Shown here: positions 20,701 through 25,636 of the stretch, in pieces | Layout: each line of letters begins with the position of its first letter | How positions within the stretch are numbered: the first letter of the stretch is position 1 | Assembly: GCA_015654675.1 (NCBI GenBank) | Contig: JAATGM010000042.1 | Span: forward strand, 124,001 to 188,000 | Direction of reading: 5' to 3' | Source: Planctomycetota bacterium | GTDB taxonomy: Bacteria > Planctomycetota > Phycisphaerae > UBA1845 > UTPLA1 | Length of the DNA stretch: 64,000 nt | Program-made: the position numbers and the translations under genes | The notes under the pieces: model-generated | What the model was told of the DNA's origin: nothing | What the model saw: only the letters and a program-made list of their open reading frames with translations | Database searches by the model: none

Positions 20701-20890
20701 GAACATCGAAGACTATACAATCTACCTGCAAAAAGCTGAGCATCGTCTGAAACCGGACGGCATTCACACCGGGACCGAGAACTGGAACAAGGTGTGGAAG
20801 CAGTTCAAGAATGACAATCCGTACGCTACAAAAGAGCAAATCCTCGAGCAGCTCAAGAAGATGATCGACGACTTCAAACTCTTGGAATAA
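14750..20890 (+). CDS. Secreted RHS/YD-repeat polymorphic toxin with HNH-like (DUF2380-type) C-terminal tip
   Basis: 2046 residues. A Sec signal peptide (hydrophobic VVLAALALGISATPAVS, about residues 25-41) precedes a unique N-domain and a DUF6531-like section (GDVFTTVPI, LGPGWTHNFNRYL). YD repeats run from about 440 to 1680, such as TRTFDYDEIGN-type units. The RHS core (LPDILGSVLALAD, YDPYGRT, GRWLQRDPAGY, LADPLGL) lies at about 1712-1826. The last 220 residues are the variable tip: EEHHLLPQ at about 1963, then H and N residues in IHTGTENWNKVW, matching as I recall the DUF2380/TIGR02269 group of putative HNH nucleases. Base composition changes at the core/tip boundary (about 20150). The next gene is its likely immunity partner. 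Confidence 0.93.
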   Translation: MNCGSEKPPIQPQRPSSMRSARSAVVLAALALGISATPAVSQLQPLCPIHLNPIIDNVDLESATSGDTTWISIPISGSNEGANAESSSGDSYVRSHAQLISQPARFIIQLDQRVVAGTSGETNTSNGLVSVVLNVSGIDAQSSPVELTIDTFRTITPNAKSIGWVAFNDSYRFVGDRPWQEHKQETIKLDSNQTLPPLVIEAFLETVGKCGVDVTTTMVVTPRSCGGGGAGELPINYLPDCLFDDPGPWPSTGNWKDFDNSDDCGGAGTGGSAFAGGSGGGPSNGPDVWNSTGPGLHADVATGDVFTTVPIFAVQGEDPSNLRFELRYNSICKDRASPLGPGWTHNFNRYLAYERTANSIQTGRMVLYDGVGRRHGFRFIEFEECCADSCNGEVCGYDEFGNSKCCCIAMCLFRVYERPFGRDFDLGPANTSNGALFASFPNGEKWEFAGPASRISRVIDPRGGSAIFAYANGKLETITDKFERTATFEYYADSGLLHKIHHPDSLVTTLSYENGRLATVTDPENKTTSFQYNDSLNRLTRETLKNGTIWNCAYQDTNPAQRTITDSAGNQIVRIKSTGFPLVPTANRPVDSVTLEDGKGRTWQYQRDLWGRITGWTTPESQHTRSFDYHTTYNGGGQAVYYPYYLADTGTEIGTRNYARNDRGKATSIKDAYNHETEQRFSHLSRESLITARRSPRGLWRTFDYDEIGNVHIISDWLNEEDHIDRTFDYTWHGGTGCLKSRVYTDADGRQTKNEYDSSGRLVRRTLGFGTADAAVTEFENDTMGRRTMEKVHRDATTTIQTKFVYDGMGRLTDRYDDWTGANPSANHTQYEYDGHGLLLRITNPRGVKTSFHYDLRNRVDLITEDEGGKNYETHVQYDGNDNVWKFTDALNRVSIFEYDGEDNLVRSIDAGGYETLLGRNAAGQVTSINRQRSLTSSERDFRTIVYDLLQRPLYMRVAPSTNVEALTTIDYDGVPNCGCSPATPGRPLIHKIIDPTQKVSYRYYDELDRLVKVVRKVADTADNGGDADDAITHIDYDLEGNITGITGPEGEHVEYVRDAAANVRAIRAIGDTSTGDLSKTLTYDGSGNIKSISLPNGNVIQLTYDGLDRLETATDSIGSVGEIGYDDNGNVTTWTDGRGVSRHFAYDTLDRLEKVFDADAPAPPSGPHTEIGYDAVGNRKWIVDKLNKRTEFTYDSLDRLTQTTEDATASPPPASDTANTHTTIAYDGASRTTSLIDHDGNETKYTYDAAGGLLSTSYPNGGTDVVQTRFNKAGDLEWRKDQRGIETTYGYNDLHQLRARTYRTTAGAVIRGEEFGHDRSGRLKQADQLGGMLVATTYDVLGRRETETLTFPGNPTDDYTTTFNYIVGPAGSTRTVHYPHGRAVVETRDKRGRLGGLTSSANSVAAAWDHDLADRRFGAHLGGVINSTFAFDDLNRLTRLTHAKGGAVVEALIDLEYGYDLVGNRTFTRDHLRTNQSETYVNDPRDRLRKMERGALNTAGTNIDTPLVDAVRPARQDWTLDRRGNWGQTQEIRNGWTAPAQTRQADVKNEYTLLSQIIAPPDGVWNQVPEYDLAGNLLFEPRSPLSGNSTGDVDSLRYAYDEENRLIEVRRDQDNALLAQYAYDALGRRVQTLDYTASATSPCINTSSPLMTRHLMAGLQTLEETIRCTTNPGGSGDLLVREFVWGDRFPEPVAMVTHGSVAGPSAPAATSVYYYLPDILGSVLALADAAGNVVERYSYDPYGRTAIERHETSGAWTPTPASSFGNPFAWTGQRYDAPVRLYHFLFRSYSPTLGRWLQRDPAGYVDGVNLYEGVRSSPIRLADPLGLDSLDPRQLGDAGGTQGANRRDPMDDEIADLMNRSMKTRKCSNRGYVPDKAQQAGLDLTMGDLREALAAFGDGALKTAIIADHISDVFFVKALVKELATLGVKIVIKGGKKLFLKDGKELAEKEAIKLLKQAAGEIEEHHLLPQAKEFTEFFRRADLNIEDYTIYLQKAEHRLKPDGIHTGTENWNKVWKQFKNDNPYATKEQILEQLKKMIDDFKLLE

Positions 20891-20911
20891 TTGAGGCACA
20901 GGTTTACAGCC

Positions 20912-21577
20912 ATGGAATACTGGGAACTGGCGTCTCTTGAAGATAGCAAGACCTTGGCTGACTGGGATGAGGGTGTGGAGCTTGATCAAGTCACATGTCC
21001 TATTCATCCGGGCCACGTGCGAGCGGGGAAGCGCGTCGGAGATTTGCGCGTCGTATTGCCGGCGCGATCGAAGACCCACGATGTCGTGTGGACATGGGGC
21101 TCAAGTTGCTTGATTAACGACCGGGTTATCAGTCTGTTTGAGAATGCAAAAGTTTCTGGATATGAACTGAGACCAGTTGCGGCCCGCTGGGGGCCGCGCG
21201 GGCAAGGGGAGGTCCCCAGGTTCTGGGAGCTAGTTGTCACGGGCTGGGCGGGAATGGCAACCTCAGATTCAGGGGTGAACGTGATAGAGAAGTGTAGCGG
21301 TTGTGGTCACACCGTATATTCTGGAGTATCTAATGCGGCATCGCTATTCGATACCCGCAACTGGGATGGCAGCGATCTTTTCATCGTATGGCCATTGCCG
21401 CTCCGGAGGTTTGCAACATCTCGCGTGAGAGATTTATTTGTACAGCATCGAGTGACAGGCACGCATTTGGTTCCAGGAGAAGCACTCAACACAGGAACGC
21501 TGACACCAGGTCGCCTGTCGTACTTCATGCCCGAAGCGCGAGCTAGGGAATTAGGAACCCCATTGGGGATCTTTTGA
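20912..21577 (+). CDS. Probable immunity protein, double-CXXCG-like family
   Basis: 221 residues from the ATG at 20912, 21 bp after the RHS stop (TTG at 20891 is an alternative). It has a Cys/His cluster CPIHPGH near residue 29 and CSGCGH near residue 128, resembling the double-CXXCG paralogous family (TIGR02264, from memory) first named in Myxococcus, whose genes pair with DUF2380/TIGR02269-type toxins. That pairing, plus the position straight after the toxin tip, supports an immunity role in the cytoplasm. The first motif has His where the family name would have Cys. Coding composition is more AT-rich than the flanks. Confidence 0.75.
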   Translation: MEYWELASLEDSKTLADWDEGVELDQVTCPIHPGHVRAGKRVGDLRVVLPARSKTHDVVWTWGSSCLINDRVISLFENAKVSGYELRPVAARWGPRGQGEVPRFWELVVTGWAGMATSDSGVNVIEKCSGCGHTVYSGVSNAASLFDTRNWDGSDLFIVWPLPLRRFATSRVRDLFVQHRVTGTHLVPGEALNTGTLTPGRLSYFMPEARARELGTPLGIF

Positions 21578-21580
21578 CTT

Positions 21581-21595
21581 CGCCGCTAGTCGGCG
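21581..21595 (+). terminator. Short hairpin after the immunity gene
   Basis: CGCCG-CTAGT-CGGCG, four bases after the immunity stop. There is no T-run after it, so it may be a weak terminator or mRNA-end hairpin only. Confidence 0.3.
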
Positions 21596-21788
21596 ATCAA
21601 ATTCCTAAGTCCAAATCTCATAGTCCCGCGACTTTCCATCGGCAGCACGTTTGAACTGTGGGAACGTCTGATTATCGCGCGCGGGGGCGTCTCCGAAATC
21701 GCGGGCGGGTAGGTCCAACAACCAAATCCGCGCGGACTACGAACGGATGGGATGCACCGGCCGAAAGTCGCCGGCCCATTGGTCGGGT

Positions 21789-22307
21789 ATGCTGGTGCTG
21801 CGCAGTGGCGCGGAGATCCATATCTCGCCTGAGTCCACCGAACATTGGCTGCTAGTGGGTTTCGGCAAACGCCTGACGCTTGGGATGTTTTGCGGCGACC
21901 GGCCGGCGACGCTGCGGTTTAGTGGGTGGCGGTGCGTCGATGCTGGTCTTGGCGTCATGCTTGGTCTTCATGACTGGCTGCGCACGGAAGGCGGGGAGGT
22001 GATCGGCGCGCGGTTGACGGCTGGCGCAGAGCTCGACTTCATCGCGGACGACTCAGGCAAGCATCCGTATTGCGAAGTGAATGAGCCGCTCGGCCGGATG
22101 CTCGTGTTCTTCGGGTCGCGGCGGGAGTTCGACGAGCTGCGGTCGGACGATCAGGATCTCGGAAGCTCGCTCTACATTGCGGATGACGGGACACATGTGC
22201 TCTGTCTCTCGGCCGGTAACGATGTAACGGAGGAGTCGCTACGGCGGGTGGCCGGGCCGCGTGTGATGTTCGCGAATGTTGAGAATGCGGGCCCGGCAGG
22301 GCCGTAG
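21789..22307 (+). CDS. Protein of unknown function in the post-RHS island
   Basis: 172 residues from the ATG at 21789; an ATG at 21747 is in frame but its extra codons look non-coding. The sequence looks real, with alternating hydrophobic strands (MLVLRSGAEIHI, WLLVGFGKRLTLGMF) and an acidic C-terminal half. I recognise no family. Position behind a toxin/immunity pair suggests an orphan immunity or other accessory gene; this is inference only. Confidence 0.6.
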   Translation: MLVLRSGAEIHISPESTEHWLLVGFGKRLTLGMFCGDRPATLRFSGWRCVDAGLGVMLGLHDWLRTEGGEVIGARLTAGAELDFIADDSGKHPYCEVNEPLGRMLVFFGSRREFDELRSDDQDLGSSLYIADDGTHVLCLSAGNDVTEESLRRVAGPRVMFANVENAGPAGP

Positions 22308-22625
22308 CGCACTCTGTTCCTCCGTTGCAGCCCGGGAAATCGCCTCTCCTGCCTTTTCGGGGCACCGTATTTGGATTTCAAAGAACCGTGAGCTGGGGTT
22401 CGCATCCTTTGTTGCGCACCGCGGCCCTTCGGGCCTCGCTCGACCCGAATGTTAGGTTTCCGATTGGGCGAATCAAGCAGGGATTCTGTTTGGCGGTAGC
22501 CAGCCCTAGGCGACCCAGGTGGTAGCCGGGGCGGGGGGTACGGGGGCGGCGGGTGGTGAGATTTGTGAGATTCGGGGCGGTCCGGTTTGTTCTTGTTTTG
22601 TTTGGTCGCGGGCGTCCTGTGGCGC

Positions 22626-22703
22626 GGTGATAAAAGTGATAATTGGTGATAATGCCCAGTTGGCGGGCGTCTGGGCGGGGGTGAGGGTGATAACGCGGTG
22701 ATA
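22626..22703 (-). repeat. Cluster of five TTATCAC motifs
   Basis: GTGATAA occurs at 22626-22632, 22635-22641, 22645-22651, 22686-22692 and 22697-22703; read on the minus strand each is TTATCAC, four of them continuing with C. Spacing is 9, 10, 41 and 11 bases. They could be degenerate DnaA boxes or an operator array for another regulator. Confidence 0.7.
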
Positions 22704-22752
22704 ATCGCAGGGTGAACGGGTTGAACGACGCGCTGACTGGCATTCGAAGGCC

Positions 22753-22761
22753 TTATCCGCA
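22753..22761 (+). promoter_or_regulatory. Near-consensus DnaA box
   Basis: TTATCCGCA matches the standard DnaA box TTATCCACA in eight of nine positions. One such site is expected by chance every few tens of kilobases; its value comes from its closeness to the TTATCAC cluster and the skew change. Confidence 0.35.
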
Positions 22762-22914
22762 TGAACAGAATCTGGGCGCTCGCCGCCGGGGCGGCTTGGC
22801 GCGCACTGCGATTGGTTGCCGCCAGCTCTTTTCTTTGGCGGCCAGTTGTTCGTATTATGTTAGTATTGGCGACAATCGAAAGTCAACCTAGGCGCGTGCA
22901 AATTCTATGGAGGT

Positions 22915-23370
22915 ATGATCATTGCGGTCCAAACGGCCCCTGGAGTGACTGCGATGGACGCGGATGGCACAGAGTCTGATTTCGAATCGGCCCCGCCCGA
23001 TTTCTACCTGGCATCTATGGAGGGGTACGACCTTCAGGTACCGAGGGCGTGCTGGCGGATTCGGCAACTCGGGTCCGCGCGTCGCAATGATTTTCTACTG
23101 ATTCGGGTCGAACCACCGGCAATCGTTGACAACCTGCCGCGCGACCGGGTTGTTGTGGCTTCCCGCCACGTCGGCGATTCGGTGCTTTCCATCTCGGATT
23201 GGCCGATCCATGTGCATGTTGCGTTGGCACCCGATGGATGCGAAATCACCGGCTTCATGAAACAGGAAGACTTGCACGCCTTTGCGTGGGCAGAGTTGTA
23301 TCGAACCGCGGAGGATGCGCAGAGGCAGATGGACGAGTCTTTCGTGGGGCGAAGAAAGCCGACGGGATAA
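22915..23370 (+). CDS. Protein of unknown function in the post-RHS island
   Basis: 151 residues. GGAGG lies only one base before the ATG at 22915, too near for good use, so a later start (ATG at 22954) is possible. The protein has a strand-rich middle (DFLLIRVEPPAIVDNLPRD, VVVASRHVG) and a helical end (LHAFAWAELYRTAEDAQRQM). No family recognised. Composition resembles the other island genes. Confidence 0.6.
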   Translation: MIIAVQTAPGVTAMDADGTESDFESAPPDFYLASMEGYDLQVPRACWRIRQLGSARRNDFLLIRVEPPAIVDNLPRDRVVVASRHVGDSVLSISDWPIHVHVALAPDGCEITGFMKQEDLHAFAWAELYRTAEDAQRQMDESFVGRRKPTG

Positions 23371-23428
23371 CTCAGGTGAAAGCGGCAGTTGGAATCAGAG
23401 GCGGGCATCGCCCGGGCGGAGACTGGTT

Positions 23429-23773
23429 ATGACGGCGGCGGGGTTTCGGAAGTTGTGTTTGGGGTTGCGGGGGGCGGAGGAGGGGGCGCATATGGGGCAT
23501 CCGGATTTTCGGGTGGGCGGGAAGATTTTTGCGACGCTGTGGCAGGACCAGAAGTGGGGGATGGTGCGGCTGACGCTGGAGCAGCGCGAGGTTTACATGC
23601 GGGCGGAGCCGGCGGTGTTCCGGCCGGTGAAGGGGGGCTGGGGGGCGCGGGGTGCGACGGAGGTTCGGCTGGGGGAGGCGAAGACGAAGGGTCAGCAGGG
23701 GGCGGTGTTGGCGGCGCTGGAGGCGGCGTGGGGGAATATTGCGCCGAAGAAGCTGCGAGAGGGGAAGTCCTGA
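23429..23773 (+). CDS. MmcQ/YjbR family protein
   Basis: 114 residues from the ATG at 23429. The pattern fits the YjbR/CyaY-like fold of MmcQ/YjbR proteins: FRKLCLGLRGAEEGAHMGHPDFRVGGKIFATL, then WGMVRLTLEQREVYM and a C-terminal helix ending NIAPKKL. The family is small, cytoplasmic, proposed to bind DNA, with no firm function. The third codon base is almost always G or C and strongly G. Its stop codon TGA (23771-23773) shares two bases with a solo copy of the inverted-repeat arm found near purH. Confidence 0.85.
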   Translation: MTAAGFRKLCLGLRGAEEGAHMGHPDFRVGGKIFATLWQDQKWGMVRLTLEQREVYMRAEPAVFRPVKGGWGARGATEVRLGEAKTKGQQGAVLAALEAAWGNIAPKKLREGKS

Positions 23774-23801
23774 GTCGCGAGTCCTGGGTCTTGAGTCTTG
23801 A
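23772..23801 (+). repeat. Solo relative of the purH-adjacent repeat arm
   Basis: 30 bases of which 26 match the arm at 2540-2569, in the same orientation, including GAGTCTTGA at the end and GGGTCTT in the middle. No second arm and no four-helix-bundle gene are found beside it. It begins inside the stop codon of the MmcQ/YjbR gene. Confidence 0.9.
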
Positions 23802-24014
23802 GCGGACATAAATAGGGTGCCTTTGGCAGATCAATAGATATTACGGGGGCAGTGGACCCGAAATGTCCAGCATGGACATAGGCGAGTTAGTTAGTGCGAC
23901 GTCCTGAGTGGGCGGGGTACTTCGGGAAGGGTTGTCGGGCTTGGGGGCGGGTTTGGTGGAGGGTACGGGGCGGACGGGTGGGCGACGGCGATGCTTGCGG
24001 GCTGCCGGTAGTCG

Positions 24015-24428
24015 GTGGAGACTTGGGACGTGTCGGCCAGGGTACTGGGTTTGCACAAATTGGTGTTCGACGCGGAGGTGTTCGAGCGGGACGCGGCCGG
24101 GGGCGGGGGCGGGGAAGAGTATCGCGCGCAGTACCGCGTGAACTGGGGCAACGCGTGGCTGGTGGTCGTCGAGCTGGACGAGGCGTGGGATGGTTCGCTT
24201 CTGAGAACGATCGGCCCTGGGGATCGACCGGGTCTGGCGAGCAATCAATCTCCGTGGAATGAGCAGGTACTCGAGGGCGGGCCCGGCCGGACGGTTGTGG
24301 CGTTCTATCTGCACCAGGTCGATGGGAAGAAGTCGCTGTGGTTTCGCGGGGAACGTGTACCGTTGCCGGCGGTGACGGAGGGCGCGGCAGAGCTGTTTGA
24401 GAGAGTGCCGTATCGGTCGCCGGATTGA
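24015..24428 (+). CDS. Protein of unknown function, possibly N-terminally truncated
   Basis: 137 residues from a GTG. The middle (YRAQYRVNWGNAWLVVVELDEAW) and the end (TVVAFYLHQVDGKKSLWFRGERVPLP) look like genuine beta-rich protein, with a Gly run (GGGGGEE) between. No ribosome binding site is obvious and the 240 bp upstream hold no gene, so the 5' end may have been lost. No family recognised. A remnant of another gene follows directly. Confidence 0.5.
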   Translation: METWDVSARVLGLHKLVFDAEVFERDAAGGGGGEEYRAQYRVNWGNAWLVVVELDEAWDGSLLRTIGPGDRPGLASNQSPWNEQVLEGGPGRTVVAFYLHQVDGKKSLWFRGERVPLPAVTEGAAELFERVPYRSPD

Positions 24429-24442
24429 ATGTTGGGGTAGAG

Positions 24443-24544
24443 ATTTTTGTAGATACACGAGCAGTGCTGGGGACGTACTGCGGGGGGACGCGGCTGGCGC
24501 GGAGCATTGTGGTGAAACGGCCTTGGTGGAAGTTCTGGGGGTGA
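24443..24544 (+). pseudogene. Remnant: C-terminal fragment of a paralogue of the 24677-25207 gene
   Basis: In the frame ending with TGA at 24542-24544 the fragment reads AVLGTYCGG...ARS...KRPWWKFWG. The intact gene downstream ends AVLASYCRG...SAR...MRPWWKFWG. The two share the YC-G pattern, the final RPWWKFWG, and about 25 nearly identical bases. There is no start codon or N-terminal region, so this is the broken 3' end of a duplicated gene. Confidence 0.7.
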
Positions 24545-24676
24545 TGCGCTGTTCCTTTCCCACGGGTTGCACTCGTGGCTACATTCCGGCGCCCCCGCTG
24601 GGGGCTTGGTCGTCCACTGCGCCGAGGGTGGACGTTACGCGTTAGTTGAATTCGTCCCAACGAAGCGGAGCGGTGC

Positions 24677-25207
24677 GTGAGTTACAATTTGTTTCTTTCG
24701 ATACCGAAGGCTGACAAGGGAGTTGCTGGGTTCGACGAGGCGGCGGCGGTTGCGAGTCCTGTCAGCGCCGAGCGGAACGATCGCGTGGCAACGGCGCTGC
24801 TGGCGGTGAATCCGGAGTTTGAAGTCTTCCGGCCTGATCCGGAGACTATCGCGGAACGGCTCCTGATCAGCGTTGAAGCGGCGCGGTCGCTTGGCCGACA
24901 GATAGAACTCGCGTGTCTGGACGGGTCGTGCCCGATTTACATCACGCTCTGTGGCGACAGATGCACTATTAACATTTCCTATGGAGTAGGCCCGGCGCAA
25001 GCGCGTGCGATGATGCAAATCGCGTGGGGATATGTGCACGTCGTGCATCGCGAGACTGGCTGGGCTGTGGTCGATGGGCAACTTGACCGGGAGATCGACC
25101 TTGAGCGGGACTTCGAGGCGGTTCTGGCGTCTTACTGCCGTGGGGCGGCGTGGTCTGCGCGTGTCATGCGGAAGCTGATGCGGCCTTGGTGGAAGTTCTG
25201 GGGGTGA
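24677..25207 (+). CDS. Protein of unknown function ending in RPWWKFWG
   Basis: 176 residues from a GTG that follows GGAG by six bases. The start MSYNLFLSIPKAD resembles small planctomycete proteins beginning MSYDLYF; the centre has ISVEAARSLGRQIELACLDGSCPIYITLCGDRCTINISYG and the end is Trp-rich. A decayed paralogue of its 3' end lies 130 bp upstream. The pattern fits a duplicated immunity-type gene family behind an RHS toxin, but I recognise no domain. Confidence 0.65.
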   Translation: MSYNLFLSIPKADKGVAGFDEAAAVASPVSAERNDRVATALLAVNPEFEVFRPDPETIAERLLISVEAARSLGRQIELACLDGSCPIYITLCGDRCTINISYGVGPAQARAMMQIAWGYVHVVHRETGWAVVDGQLDREIDLERDFEAVLASYCRGAAWSARVMRKLMRPWWKFWG

Positions 25208-25290
25208 GTCTTTCGTGGCCCGGCCGGGGACGGCCGGGTTAGCCGCTGCATGCGTGGTCGTCTGGCGTAACTGATCTGGTCGAGGCGCTC

Positions 25291-25311
25291 GGTGCGTGCA
25301 TAGCACGCACC
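25291..25311. repeat. Palindrome GGTGCGTGC-ATA-GCACGCACC
   Basis: Nine-base perfect inverted repeat with a three-base loop, followed by CTAC. This is a common dispersed palindrome of planctomycete genomes as I recall; probable REP-like element. Confidence 0.8.
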
Positions 25312-25352
25312 CTACTCTGCTCGTCGGAGTTCTTCCGCGCTTCGTTGGGTGG

Positions 25353-25522
25353 CCCCTCACCCTAACCCTCTCCCCGCGGGGAGAGGGGATTGGCCCTCAC
25401 CCCGGCCCTCTCCCGTGGGGGAGGAGGGAGAATATTCGGCCCTCACCCTAACCCTCTCCCACCGGGAGAGGGGAATGCGCTGCCCTCACCCCGGCCCTCT
25501 CCCATGGGGAGAGGGAGATGTG
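25353..25522. repeat. Array of four REP-like units (CCCTCACC...CTCTCCC...GGGAGAGG)
   Basis: Four tandem units begin near 25353, 25393, 25440 and 25484. Each has CCCTCACCCTAACC or CCCTCACCCCGGCC followed by CTCTCCC, a short loop and GGGAGAGG, forming a hairpin. Units alternate between the TAACC and CGGCC forms. Such units are widespread in GC-rich bacteria and may stop transcription or protect mRNA ends. Confidence 0.85.
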
Positions 25523-25636
25523 TGGCGCTCACTCCTCTTCTTTCATTGCTCGTTACCATTGTGGTTGTGGAGATCGGCCGCATCGGAGACGGCTCCGTCG
25601 GGTTCGGAGTGGATCGCAGCAACTGAGAGGATGATC

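Larger units (their letters stand above)
22308..22914. other. 607-bp gene-free region; candidate replication origin
   Basis: No plausible gene in either strand. It contains a T-rich stretch (22588-22612), five GTGATAA motifs (TTATCAC on the minus strand), one TTATCCGCA at 22753-22761 that differs by one base from the DnaA box TTATCCACA, and a relatively AT-rich segment near 22850-22910. It lies where the + strand changes from C-rich to G-rich. These together suggest oriC, but no dnaA, dnaN or gidA is close, and the call needs whole-genome skew to confirm. Confidence 0.35.
25208..25636. other. Gene-free stretch with palindromic repeats
   Basis: 429 bases holding one GGTGCGTGC palindrome and four CCCTCACC-type hairpin units, then the leader of the metalloprotease gene with GAGAGG six bases before its ATG. 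No gene seen. Confidence 0.7.

Noticed and set aside
23894-24262. Open frames in the G-rich stretch after the solo repeat
   Set aside because: Products are Gly/Arg/Val/Trp-rich with no motif or ribosome binding site; the 24015-24428 frame overlapping it reads much better.
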